Shown: piece by piece, positions 56,564 through 64,000 of the stretch
How positions within the stretch are numbered: position 1 is the first letter of the stretch
How the letters are laid out: each line of letters begins with the position of its first letter
Source of the DNA: Halioglobus sp.
GTDB taxonomy: Bacteria; Pseudomonadota; Gammaproteobacteria; Pseudomonadales; Halieaceae
Reading direction: 5' to 3'
Length of the DNA stretch: 64,000 bases
Assembly: GCA_028825045.1 (NCBI GenBank)
Contig: JAPKAY010000004.1
Coordinates: 1-64,000 of the forward strand
Translations under genes and position numbers: made by a program
Notes under the pieces: generated by a model
Told to the model about the DNA's origin: nothing
The model's input: only the letters and a program-made list of their open reading frames with translations
The model's database searches: none

Positions 56564-57334
56564 ATGTCAGGCTCTTCCCCAGGATTACGTTTTGAGTCAG
56601 AGTGGCGAATCACGCTTTTTACTGTGGTGATGGTCCCGCTGATGATTGGTCTGGGTTTTTGGCAGCTGCAGCGGGGGGATGAGAAGGCAGCATTGGCAGC
56701 GCTGTTTGAAGCGCGGCAGCAACAGCATCCTGCTTCAATAGACGCACTCTGGAATTTGCCGGACGAGTCGCTGGCGTATTTACGCGTGCAACTGAGCGGT
56801 AGTTTTTTGCCCGATGCATATTTTCTTTTGGACAACCAGGTACGCACCGGCAAGGTTGGATACCAAGTCCTGGGAATCCTGCAGTTGAGTGATCAGACAG
56901 GGAGCGTGCTGGTGAATCGTGGCTGGATTGCTGGCGATGCCGACCGGGAGGCGTTGCCGGAGGTGCCCGACGTTGCGGGTAGAGTGGAAATCACGGGGCA
57001 TGTCTATGTGGCGCCAGGCGCGCCCTATTTGTTGGCAGAGCAACGATTATCAACTAACTGGCCAAAACGAATACAAGCGGTAGAGATGGACAAAATCGCC
57101 CCCGCGATGACCGGGCTGGCTCCGGGGGAAGTGTTCCCGTTCCCTGTCCGTATCGATGATGATCAACCCGGCGCTCTGGCAGTGGAGTGGCAGGTGGTGA
57201 ACAGTAGTCCGCAGAAACATCAGGCCTACGCGGTGCAGTGGTTCGCCATGGCGGCGGTACTTTTTGTGTTTTACCTGTTGCGCAGCAGCAACCTGCGGCA
57301 ACTCATACCTGGCTCAGGCAGAGAGGGCGAGTAA
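56564..57334 (+). CDS. Cytochrome oxidase assembly protein SURF1
   Basis: Membrane protein thought to help insert heme into subunit I. It has the family layout of one N-terminal and one C-terminal membrane helix around a periplasmic domain. Conserved patches are LGFWQLQRGDEKAAL, VNRGWIAG and HQAYAVQWFAMA. I choose the ATG giving MSGSSPGLRFESEW, preceded by GGAGTGGG. Length is 256 residues. It abuts the next gene without a gap. Confidence 0.93.
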   Translation: MSGSSPGLRFESEWRITLFTVVMVPLMIGLGFWQLQRGDEKAALAALFEARQQQHPASIDALWNLPDESLAYLRVQLSGSFLPDAYFLLDNQVRTGKVGYQVLGILQLSDQTGSVLVNRGWIAGDADREALPEVPDVAGRVEITGHVYVAPGAPYLLAEQRLSTNWPKRIQAVEMDKIAPAMTGLAPGEVFPFPVRIDDDQPGALAVEWQVVNSSPQKHQAYAVQWFAMAAVLFVFYLLRSSNLRQLIPGSGREGE

Positions 57335-57997
57335 ATGACAGGCGCAAACCCTAACTCCGGTAACCGCATGGTATTGTTGTTGATTGGCGGTATTCCGCTG
57401 ACCATGATTTTGGTGGCAACCTGGTTGTGGTTCTTTGTTGCCAATGGTGAGTTTGACCTGGTCGGCCTGCTGGGCACAGCGAACAGAGGGAGTCTGGTGC
57501 AGCCCCCCCGGCAATTCGATGAGCATACGTTGCAAGGCGAGTCGGGATTATCGGTAAAATTTGCCGATATGGAGCCGCGCTGGGCCATGATCGTGCCCGT
57601 CGCCAGCGGAGGCTGCGATGAAGCCTGTGAGAAAAGCCTGTACGTGACGCGTCAGATTCATGTCGCTATGGGCAAAGGATTTACCCGTTTGCGACGGTTA
57701 TATGTGAGCCCGGAACGTGCGCAGGATACGCAGTTGACGGCAGCAGAGCTCAGCGATGGGCGCCCTGCCCCGGCGGGAGAATTTACGGGCTACCTGGCGA
57801 CTGAACATGCCGGCTTGAAGGTACTTGCTGTGCCCACAGGGGCCTATGAAGTAATGTTCTCAGAACATGCCGCTGATACCAGTACCTGGTATCTGGTGGA
57901 TCCTGCGGGCTGGATTATGATGTCCTACAACGAAGAGATACCGTATAAAGACGTGATTAAAGATCTAAAATTTCTCCTCAAGAACTCCGGCGGCTAA
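57335..57997 (+). CDS. Membrane-anchored cox-cluster protein of unknown function, CX3C motif
   Basis: Single N-terminal membrane helix (about residues 13-36) and a predicted periplasmic domain. The segment [20 protein letters not shown] has a CX3C motif placed like the Cu-binding CX3C of Sco proteins, and the C-terminal [15 protein letters not shown] resembles a thioredoxin-fold strand. I suspect a Sco-like or redox assembly factor, but I cannot prove it. A similar gene sits between surf1 and ctaA in Pseudomonas cox clusters. Length is 220 residues. It is directly between surf1 and ctaB. Confidence 0.8.
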   Translation: MTGANPNSGNRMVLLLIGGIPLTMILVATWLWFFVANGEFDLVGLLGTANRGSLVQPPRQFDEHTLQGESGLSVKFADMEPRWAMIVPVASGGCDEACEKSLYVTRQIHVAMGKGFTRLRRLYVSPERAQDTQLTAAELSDGRPAPAGEFTGYLATEHAGLKVLAVPTGAYEVMFSEHAADTSTWYLVDPAGWIMMSYNEEIPYKDVIKDLKFLLKNSGG

Positions 57998-58004
57998 GAG
58001 CCAG

Positions 58005-58904
58005 ATGACAGAGCTACAACAAACAAAGACGGCCAGCTGGCGTGATTATAAAGAGCTGACCAAACCGAATGTCGTCCTGCTGATGATTCTGACTTCAGCG
58101 ATAGGCATGTTTATGGCCGTGCCCGGAATGGTGCCGCTGCATATTCTGGTGCTGGGCAATCTGGGGATCGCGCTGTGCGCCGGTTCGGCTGCAGCGGTCA
58201 ATCATCTGGTAGATCAGCGTGTAGACCAGAAAATGGCCCGCACCCACAATCGCCCCTTGGCACAGGGGCGAGTTAGCAGCCTCCACGCTACCTTGTTTGC
58301 CGCGATACTGGGCGGCCTGGGCATGTATATTCTGCTGACGTGGATTAATCCGCTCACTGCCTGGCTGACACTTGCTTCATTGGTAGGCTATGCATTTGTT
58401 TACACCATGTTTCTCAAGCGCGCCACACCGCAAAACATTGTGATCGGTGGGCTGGCTGGTGCGGCCCCTCCCCTGCTCGGCTGGACCGCAGTAACGGGTC
58501 AAATTGACGGTCATGCGTTGTTGCTGGTGCTGATTATATTCGCCTGGACGCCGCCCCACTTCTGGGCCCTGGCGATTCACCGACGAGAGGAATACGCCGC
58601 TGCGGCCATACCCATGCTGCCGGTTACCCACGGCGTGGCGTTTACGAAGCTGCATATTTTGCTGTATACGATCCTGATGTTTCTGGTCACGTTACTGCCC
58701 TATGCAACCCACATGAGCGGGCCCTTGTACCTGCTGGGTGCCGTCGTTCTGGGGGGTGGTTTTTTGTATTGGGCGATCGAGCTGATGCGTGATAAGAACC
58801 CCAACGCGCCCATGGAGACATTCAAGTATTCCATCATTTATCTGATGTCCCTGTTTGTGATTATGCTGGTTGATCACTATGTCTTTCCCATGAACGCCGC
58901 ATGA
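58005..58904 (+). CDS. ctaB: Protoheme IX farnesyltransferase (heme O synthase)
   Basis: UbiA-type prenyltransferase that turns heme B into heme O for the oxidase. The first Asp-rich site is [20 protein letters not shown] near residue 63. A second polar loop reads [16 protein letters not shown] near residue 185. About nine membrane helices fill 299 residues. It is followed by sco with a 4-base overlap. The next enzyme, heme A synthase, is not encoded here. Confidence 0.96.
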   Translation: MTELQQTKTASWRDYKELTKPNVVLLMILTSAIGMFMAVPGMVPLHILVLGNLGIALCAGSAAAVNHLVDQRVDQKMARTHNRPLAQGRVSSLHATLFAAILGGLGMYILLTWINPLTAWLTLASLVGYAFVYTMFLKRATPQNIVIGGLAGAAPPLLGWTAVTGQIDGHALLLVLIIFAWTPPHFWALAIHRREEYAAAAIPMLPVTHGVAFTKLHILLYTILMFLVTLLPYATHMSGPLYLLGAVVLGGGFLYWAIELMRDKNPNAPMETFKYSIIYLMSLFVIMLVDHYVFPMNAA

Positions 58905-59545
58905 GCCAGTCCCGCAACATCAAATTGACGGTAGTGGGCCTGCTGGTGCTGATTGGGTTCATCGTTGCCGGATTCGTGCATCGAGTTTCTTTGCCTCGGG
59001 TGATGACCGAATCGGAAATGAAAATAAACGGGCTGTATCTGTTGGAAACCCCGCGGGATATCGGCGCGTTCAAGCTGACGGATCATCATGGTGAAGCGTT
59101 CGACCCGGCCCGTTTTGAGGGTAGGTGGAGTCTGGTGTTTTTTGGGTTTACCTACTGCCCGGATATCTGCCCCACGACGATGGCGTTTCTCAACGAATTT
59201 ATGTCGAACCTGGAAGGAACCGAGGCTGAGGATACTCAGGTGGTCATGGTGTCTGTTGATCCGGCAAGGGACACGGTCGCGCAACTGGCAAGCTATGTGC
59301 CCTATTTCAACCCGGATTTTATCGGCGTAACCGGCGAATTCCTGGATATTCACCGCTTTGCTACAGCGCTCAACACGCCCTTTCGCAAGGTTGTCGGCGA
59401 GGGTGAAGATTATCAGGTCGATCATGGTTCCAATATAGTACTTATTAATCCGAGAGGGGATTATCACGGCTTCTTCAAGGCCCCTCTGGATCAGGCGAAA
59501 ATGAAGACTACCTATCGCTCGGCCAGGGTGCTGTGGGATCAATAA
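58901..59545 (+). CDS. Sco1/SenC-family copper chaperone
   Basis: Delivers Cu to the CuA site of subunit II. An N-terminal membrane helix (about residues 9-29) anchors a periplasmic thioredoxin-fold domain. Cu ligands are the two Cys of [12 protein letters not shown] and the His of [10 protein letters not shown]. Length is 214 residues. It is the last gene of the cox cluster. Confidence 0.95.
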   Translation: MSQSRNIKLTVVGLLVLIGFIVAGFVHRVSLPRVMTESEMKINGLYLLETPRDIGAFKLTDHHGEAFDPARFEGRWSLVFFGFTYCPDICPTTMAFLNEFMSNLEGTEAEDTQVVMVSVDPARDTVAQLASYVPYFNPDFIGVTGEFLDIHRFATALNTPFRKVVGEGEDYQVDHGSNIVLINPRGDYHGFFKAPLDQAKMKTTYRSARVLWDQ

Positions 59546-59639
59546 ATCTTTGCGACTCTGCGGTTTAAGTAAGCACACACCAACTCGCGCCAAATGCTGG
59601 TCATCGACGTGGGACGCTAATAACTAAGTGAGTTCCATT

Positions 59640-62360
59640 ATGGATTCTAAAGCTGGTCCCCTTGTCCTTGTTGATGGTTCATCCTACGTCTATCGGGCGT
59701 TTCACGCCCTTCCTATGCTCACCACCTCAAGCGGCCAGAATACGGGAGCGGTGCGCGGTGTCATCAGTATGCTGCGGCGCCTGGTGGCAGATTACCCCGA
59801 CAGCCCCGTGGTGGTTGTGTTCGATGCCAAGGGCAAGACCTTTCGCGACGACCTGTATACTCAGTACAAGGCGAATCGCCCGCCTATGCCTGATGAGTTG
59901 CGCGAACAAATTGAGCCTATCCACGAAATCGTGAAGGCAATGGGGCTGCCTTTTGTGTGTGAACCCGGTGTGGAGGCTGATGATGTTATCGGCACCCTGG
60001 CTCGCCAGGCGAGCGAGCAGGGCCAGCATGTGGTGATCTCAACGGGTGACAAGGACATGGCGCAGCTGGTGAATCCCTGCACCACCTTAGTGAATACCAT
60101 GACAGACACCCGCATGGATGAGGCCGGCGTGGAAGACAAATTCGGCATTCCACCCTCTTTGATTATCGACTTTCTGGCACTGATGGGCGACAAGGTGGAT
60201 AACATCCCCGGGGTACCCGGCGTGGGAGAGAAGACAGCACTGGGGTTGCTGCAGGGCTTAGGCGGCCTGGACGATATCTACGCCAATCTGGAGAAGGTGG
60301 TCGGGCTGTCCTTTCGCGGCGCCAAAACCATGGCGGCAAAACTCGAAGCGGAGAAGGACAGCGCTTATCTGTCTTACACGCTTGCGACTATCAAGCTCGA
60401 TGTGGAACTGGCGCTACGTCCAGAGCAACTTCACAATGCCAGCCCCGACCGCAAGGCCCTGGTGGACTGGTTTACGCGCATGGAGTTTCGTTCCTGGCTG
60501 GATGACTTGCTGGAGGGAGGCGAGGCGCCGGTGCAGATGGTTGAGGGGCCGGCAGCGGAATACGAGGTCATCACTGATCAGGCCCGGTTCGATGCCTGGA
60601 TGGACGTGCTGGCAAGTGCTGAGCTGTTTGCCTTCGATACCGAAACGACTAGCCTGAAATATATGGAGGCGCGCATAGTCGGGGTCTCCTTTGCGGTGGA
60701 GGCGGGTAAGGCCGCGTATGTGCCGGTGGCGCACGATTACCTGGGCGCGCCGGCCCAGTTGCAGCGGGATGACGTATTAGCGGCATTAAAACCCCTGCTG
60801 GAAGATGCAAGCAAGGCCAAAGTCGGGCAAAACCTTAAATATGACGCCAGCGTGCTGGCTAACCATGACATTACTCTGCGGGGCATTCGTTTCGACACCA
60901 TGCTGGAGTCCTACGTGTTGGACTCAACCGCTACACGTCATGATATGGACAGCCTGGCGCTGAAATATCTCGGCCAGAAAACCATCCACTTTGAAGACCT
61001 CGCAGGCAAAGGCGCCAAACAATTGCGCTTCAACCAGATCAAGCTGGAGGAGGCGGGTCCTTACGCTGCTGAGGATGCCGATATCACTCTGCGCTTGCAT
61101 CACACTTTGTGGCCCCGGCTGGAAGAGCACACCAGCCTGAGCCAGGTACTGACAGAAATTGAAGTGCCGCTGGTACCGGTTTTGTCGCGCATTGAACGCA
61201 GGGGCGCGTTAATTTCGGCGGAGTTGCTGACTGTCCAGAGTGCGGAGTTGGGAGGGCGTTTACAGCTGCTCGAAAGTCAGGCCCATGAAATGGCGGGCAA
61301 GGAATTCAATTTGGGTTCTCCCAAGCAACTGGGAGAGATCCTGTTTAATCAATTGGAATTGCCCGTCATCAAGAAAACCCCGAAAGGGGCACCCTCTACA
61401 GCGGAAGAGGTGTTGGTGGAGCTCGCCCTCGATTATCCGCTACCCAAGCTGCTGCTGGAGTATCGCAGTCTGAGCAAATTGAAATCCACGTACACGGACA
61501 AGCTGCCGCTGATGGTAAATGCAGCAACGGGACGCGTCCACACTTCCTACCATCAGGCGGTTACTGCCACCGGCAGGTTGTCGTCGTCGGACCCTAATCT
61601 GCAGAATATTCCGATCCGCACGGAGGAGGGCAGGCGTATACGACAGGCGTTTATCGCACCTGCCGGATACAAAATACTGGCGGCGGATTATTCTCAGATT
61701 GAGCTGCGTATCATGGCACACCTGTCATCGGATCCGGGCCTGCTCGAGGCTTTTAAGGAGGGACGAGATGTGCATACGGCCACGGCCTCTGAGGTATTTG
61801 AGGTGGATTTGGCGTTGGTTTCGACGGAGCAGCGTCGCAAGGCAAAGGCGATTAATTTCGGTTTAATCTACGGCATGTCGGCCTTTGGTTTGGCGAAACA
61901 GCTGCACCTGGGTCGCAAGGAGGCCCAGCAGTACATTGATCGTTACTTTGAAAGATACCCGGGCGTTGCTGATTACATGGACCGCACACGGGCATTGGCA
62001 AAAGAGCAGGGCTACGTGGAAACTCTGTTCGGACGCCGTCTTTATCTTCCAGAAATCAATGCCCGCAATAAAATGCGGGTACAAGCAGCGGAGCGCACGG
62101 CCATCAATGCGCCTATGCAAGGTACGGCAGCGGATATCATCAAGCGGGCGATGCTGGCGGTGGATGATTGGCTGTGCGGAGGCGCGGCCGACGCTTGTAT
62201 GATAATGCAGGTGCACGATGAGCTGGTGTTTGAGGTGGCCGAAGGCGAAGTCGAGCCGTTACGCGAACGGATTTGTGCTTTGATGTCGGGGGCTGCTGAG
62301 CTGGCTGTTCCGCTGTTGGTTGAGGCCGGTGTGGGTGATAACTGGGATGAGGCGCATTAG
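59640..62360 (+). CDS. polA: DNA polymerase I
   Basis: Repair and Okazaki-fragment polymerase with three domains. The N-terminal 5'-3' exonuclease (about residues 1-300) shows [16 protein letters not shown]. The 3'-5' exonuclease (about 320-510) keeps the DXE pair in [10 protein letters not shown] and the later YAAEDADIT, so proofreading is probably active. The polymerase domain has motif [15 protein letters not shown], motif [16 protein letters not shown] and motif [11 protein letters not shown] choose the ATG with AAGTGAG 7 bases upstream. A GTG four codons earlier is possible. Length is 906 residues. Confidence 0.97.
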   Translation: MDSKAGPLVLVDGSSYVYRAFHALPMLTTSSGQNTGAVRGVISMLRRLVADYPDSPVVVVFDAKGKTFRDDLYTQYKANRPPMPDELREQIEPIHEIVKAMGLPFVCEPGVEADDVIGTLARQASEQGQHVVISTGDKDMAQLVNPCTTLVNTMTDTRMDEAGVEDKFGIPPSLIIDFLALMGDKVDNIPGVPGVGEKTALGLLQGLGGLDDIYANLEKVVGLSFRGAKTMAAKLEAEKDSAYLSYTLATIKLDVELALRPEQLHNASPDRKALVDWFTRMEFRSWLDDLLEGGEAPVQMVEGPAAEYEVITDQARFDAWMDVLASAELFAFDTETTSLKYMEARIVGVSFAVEAGKAAYVPVAHDYLGAPAQLQRDDVLAALKPLLEDASKAKVGQNLKYDASVLANHDITLRGIRFDTMLESYVLDSTATRHDMDSLALKYLGQKTIHFEDLAGKGAKQLRFNQIKLEEAGPYAAEDADITLRLHHTLWPRLEEHTSLSQVLTEIEVPLVPVLSRIERRGALISAELLTVQSAELGGRLQLLESQAHEMAGKEFNLGSPKQLGEILFNQLELPVIKKTPKGAPSTAEEVLVELALDYPLPKLLLEYRSLSKLKSTYTDKLPLMVNAATGRVHTSYHQAVTATGRLSSSDPNLQNIPIRTEEGRRIRQAFIAPAGYKILAADYSQIELRIMAHLSSDPGLLEAFKEGRDVHTATASEVFEVDLALVSTEQRRKAKAINFGLIYGMSAFGLAKQLHLGRKEAQQYIDRYFERYPGVADYMDRTRALAKEQGYVETLFGRRLYLPEINARNKMRVQAAERTAINAPMQGTAADIIKRAMLAVDDWLCGGAADACMIMQVHDELVFEVAEGEVEPLRERICALMSGAAELAVPLLVEAGVGDNWDEAH

Positions 62361-62457
62361 TAGATCTTGCGCTTGGAGGCCGCCCCTCCAGCCGCGCCCA
62401 GAGAGCATGGTCACGACTGGGCGGGACTCCATCGAGGAAGAATCTGAGTTTTTGCTG

Positions 62458-62484
62458 AACTTTTTCACGGCCTGCCAGTCTTAA
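62458..62484 (+). promoter_or_regulatory. Sigma-E/AlgU-like promoter upstream of the candidate small RNA
   Basis: GAACTT (62458-62463), 16 bases and TCTTA (62480-62484) match the ECF sigma-E/sigma-22 consensus GAACTT-N16/17-TCTGA with one mismatch. Initiation 6-7 bases downstream would fall at the first hairpin of the candidate RNA. Confidence 0.5.
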
Positions 62485-62490
62485 TTGATG

Positions 62491-62607
62491 TAGCGAAAGC
62501 TACTTCCCTAAGTGGCTTGTCTGATTGAGCATCAGCAAGCTAGTCTCTTGCACTAAGAGACGTTTTGTCCCCGGCAACTTTCCCCTAAAAGTGCCGGGGC
62601 TTTTTCT
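62491..62607 (+). ncRNA. Candidate structured small RNA at the spf/ErsA locus
   Basis: The polA-engB gap is where E. coli has Spot 42 (spf) and P. aeruginosa has ErsA. Here a run of four hairpins fills it. GTAGC-GAAA-GCTAC lies at 62491-62504, CTGAT-TGAGC-ATCAG at 62521-62535, GTCTCTT-GCACT-AAGAGAC at 62543-62561, and a terminator at 62569-62599. A sigma-E-like promoter ends 6 bases before the first hairpin. The predicted RNA of about 117 bases would be transcribed in the polA direction. Its C-rich terminator loop (CCCCTA) could pair with Shine-Dalgarno sequences. No homology search was possible. Confidence 0.6.
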
Positions 62608-62608
62608 G
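62569..62608 (+). terminator. Rho-independent terminator (small RNA / polA)
   Basis: A 7-bp CCCCGGC/GCCGGGG stem and a bulged A are extended by ACTTT/AAAGT around a CCCCTA loop, then followed by CTTTTTCT. The strong T-run on the plus strand makes it the end of the candidate RNA and of polA read-through. Confidence 0.85.
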
Positions 62609-62648
62609 TGGGTGTCTTTAAGTAAACCGCCGAAGCGCGCCCGCGAGG

Positions 62649-63305
62649 CTATTCGATCTCGTCATCTTCAAGAATACTCGCATCGGTGAGCCAAGCGTTT
62701 AGCACAGCAATTAATTCCTCGTGTCCATCGTGTTTGAGCGCTGAAAACAGTTGCGCGCTGGCCAGTTCACTGTGCGGCTGTAGATGAGAGCGAACCTGCA
62801 ACAGGGCGGCGCTGGCGGGCCCCCGTTTCAATTTATCTGCCTTGGTCAGAAGAATATGCACGGGCATTGATGCAGAGAGCGCCCAGTCGAGCATTTGCCG
62901 GTCAAAGGGTTGCAGGGGGTGACGGACATCCATGAGCAAAATGAGTCCGCGCAGAGACTGGCGCTTCTGCAGGTAGTTTTCCAACTGTTTGGTCCATTCC
63001 TGTTTGACTGCCAGTGGGACTTTGGCAAATCCGTAGCCTGGGAGGTCGACCAGACGCTGTTGTGCAGACAGTTCGAAGAAGTTGATGAGTTGGGTGCGCC
63101 CGGGTGTCTTGGAGGTCTTCGCGAGCTTTTTGTTTTGCGTTAAGCTGTTGATCGCACTTGATTTTCCCGCGTTGGAGCGGCCTGCGAAGGCCACTTCCCA
63201 ACCGCTGTCAGGAGGGCACTGGGGTAGTTTCGCGGCGCTGGTAAGGTACTGCGCTGCTCGATAATTGGGTGCGGCAGGCGCGGTCACTGGCTCGGGGTCG
63301 TTCAT
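62649..63305 (-). CDS. engB: Ribosome biogenesis GTP-binding protein EngB (YihA/YsxC)
   Basis: Small GTPase needed for 50S subunit assembly. The G motifs are [13 protein letters not shown] near residue 41, [22 protein letters not shown] and LTKADKL. Length is 218 residues with a short acidic C-terminal tail. It converges on polA across the candidate small RNA region and is divergent from the cytochrome c genes. Confidence 0.97.
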   Translation of the reverse strand: MNDPEPVTAPAAPNYRAAQYLTSAAKLPQCPPDSGWEVAFAGRSNAGKSSAINSLTQNKKLAKTSKTPGRTQLINFFELSAQQRLVDLPGYGFAKVPLAVKQEWTKQLENYLQKRQSLRGLILLMDVRHPLQPFDRQMLDWALSASMPVHILLTKADKLKRGPASAALLQVRSHLQPHSELASAQLFSALKHDGHEELIAVLNAWLTDASILEDDEIE

Positions 63306-63342
63306 TGGGAGGTATTGCCTTTTTTGGTGTGATTATCTCGTA

Positions 63343-63348
63343 TATAAT
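63343..63348 (+). promoter_or_regulatory. Probable -10 element for the cytochrome c5-like gene
   Basis: A perfect TATAAT lies 72 bases before the start of the c5-like gene. I could not assign a convincing -35; the position 17 bases upstream is all T. Confidence 0.45.
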
Positions 63349-63420
63349 GCCACAGCTTTTTTGTCAGTTATCAAATGCTTGTACGGTTTGTTCGCTTCCT
63401 GGTTATTAAGAGGTTTTAAC

Positions 63421-63720
63421 ATGAGAAAACTGTTTGCTGTTGCGTTGATGTGTTCTGCTTTGGGTGCTATGGCTGATGCCCCGCCAGCAAAATACCAAAC
63501 CTCCTGCGGTGTTTGCCACTCAACCGGTGCGGCCGGCGCTCCCAAAACCCACGATCAGGCTGCCTGGGAACCGCGCATGGCCAAAGGTATGGACGTTTTG
63601 GTGGCCGAAGTCAAAAACGGTTACAACGCGATGCCGCCTACCGGCCTGTGCGCTGATTGCACAGACGAAGAATACAAGGAGATGATCGTATTTATGGCCT
63701 CTCCGGCCCCTGTTAAATAA
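63421..63720 (+). CDS. Small c-type cytochrome, c5-like
   Basis: Periplasmic electron carrier. A signal peptide covers about residues 1-18 (MRKLFAVALMCSALGAMA). The single heme-binding site is CGVCH near residue 29, and the Met ligand is probably in YNAMPPTGLCADCTDEEY. The extra Cys pair near the C-terminus (CADC) is typical of cytochrome c5. AAGAGG lies 7 bases upstream of the ATG. Length is 99 residues. It may feed the caa3 oxidase encoded 7 kb upstream. Confidence 0.92.
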   Translation: MRKLFAVALMCSALGAMADAPPAKYQTSCGVCHSTGAAGAPKTHDQAAWEPRMAKGMDVLVAEVKNGYNAMPPTGLCADCTDEEYKEMIVFMASPAPVK

Positions 63721-63754
63721 GCACATATCCATAGACGTTTTATCTGGAATAGAC

Positions 63755-64000
63755 ATGAAGAGAGTAGCAATTGCGTTTAGCCTGACATTGGGCTGGGCCG
63801 TGAGTGGTTTTGCGGCTGACGCCAGCCCCGTGGGTGATGCCGCCGCAGGGAAAAGCAAGAGTGTTGTTTGCGGTGCGTGTCACGGCGCCGACGGCAACGC
63901 TGCTACACCTTTTCCCAAGCTCGCCGGGCAAGGCGAGAAATACCTCTACAAGCAATTGGTGGACATTCAGGATGGAGCGCGCTTGGTGCCCAGTATGGTT
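63755..64000 (+). CDS. Cytochrome c4-like dihaem cytochrome, truncated by the window end
   Basis: Only the first 82 codons are visible. A signal peptide (about residues 1-20, ending VSGFAAD) is followed by a c-type heme site CGACH near residue 39. The pattern DGNAATPFPKLAGQGEKYL is characteristic of the first domain of cytochrome c4. The second heme domain must lie beyond the window. It starts 34 bases behind the c5-like gene and is probably cotranscribed with it. Confidence 0.9.
   Translation, partial: MKRVAIAFSLTLGWAVSGFAADASPVGDAAAGKSKSVVCGACHGADGNAATPFPKLAGQGEKYLYKQLVDIQDGARLVPSMV

Noticed and set aside
62374..62390. Hairpin TGGAGG-CCGCC-CCTCCA just behind polA
   Set aside because: No T-run follows it, so I do not call it a terminator. 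It may still be part of the polA 3' end.

Overview
The window is a 64 kb chromosomal segment around the replication-initiation region of a gammaproteobacterium. The gene order (glmS-glmU-atp operon-parB-parA-rsmG-mnmG ... mnmE-yidC-yidD-rnpA-rpmH // dnaA-dnaN-recF-gyrB, then glyS-glyQ, djlA, trkH-trkA-rsmB-fmt-def // LysM protein-dprA) is that of Pseudomonas and its relatives. Protein sequences such as YheV, DjlA, the caa3-type cox cluster, the membrane pyrophosphatase and the LLM/NTF2-like genes suggest a marine, aerobic lineage. Cellvibrionales/Halieaceae is my best guess, but that is inference. The window holds almost only housekeeping genes. I saw no insertion sequence, prophage, CRISPR array, tRNA or rRNA gene.

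Layout. (1) 1-10.5 kb, minus strand: cell-wall precursor genes glmS (its last few codons lie outside the window) and glmU, preceded by the nine-gene F1Fo ATP synthase operon atpIBEFHAGDC. A promoter in front of atpI and a terminator behind atpC frame that operon. (2) 10.8-15.1 kb, minus: mnmG-rsmG-parA-parB, covering tRNA and rRNA modification and chromosome partitioning. (3) 15.2-21.8 kb: a block that separates mnmG from mnmE, which are neighbours in Pseudomonas. It holds two alpha/beta-hydrolases (minus), a K+-dependent-type membrane pyrophosphatase (plus), and a four-gene plus-strand operon of two hotdog thioesterases, an NTF2/SnoaL-like protein and an LLM flavin oxidoreductase. (4) 21.83-22.29 kb: a very AT-rich gap between converging genes, with DnaA-box-like sites and a consensus IHF site. 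It is a candidate oriC. (5) 22.3-26.2 kb, minus: mnmE-yidC-yidD-rnpA-rpmH. (6) 26.2-26.7 kb: the rpmH/dnaA divergent gap with a perfect DnaA box, the classical alternative origin. (7) 26.7-33.1 kb, plus: dnaA-dnaN-recF-gyrB, with two identical perfect parS palindromes inside recF. (8) 33.2-38.9 kb: rmuC, glyS-glyQ (minus) and djlA (plus). (9) 38.9-44.6 kb, minus: def-fmt-rsmB-trkA-trkH. (10) 44.9-49.9 kb, plus: LysM protein, dprA, purE, tsaC, hemF, aroE. (11) 49.9-51.5 kb: gamma-carbonic-anhydrase-like protein, YheV-like zinc ribbon and an unknown protein. (12) 51.9-59.5 kb, plus: caa3-type cytochrome c oxidase operon (coxB, coxA, ctaG, coxC, surf1, a membrane-anchored unknown, ctaB, sco) without the usual ctaA. 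(13) 59.6-64 kb: polA, a candidate small RNA gene, engB (minus), and two small c-type cytochromes (c5-like and a partial c4).

How it fits together. DnaA, the candidate origin(s), ParA/ParB and the parS sites form the replication and segregation module. DnaN, RecF, GyrB and PolA supply replication and repair. RpmH, RnpA, YidD, YidC, MnmE, MnmG, RsmG, RsmB, Fmt, Def, TsaC and GlyQS serve translation and membrane insertion. The cox cluster and the c5/c4 cytochromes build the proton gradient that the atp operon uses.

The items most worth a second look are the candidate oriC at 21.9-22.3 kb, the structured polA-engB small RNA with a sigma-E/AlgU-like promoter, the two parS sites in recF, the missing ctaA, and a short dprA that carries a ten-C tract.
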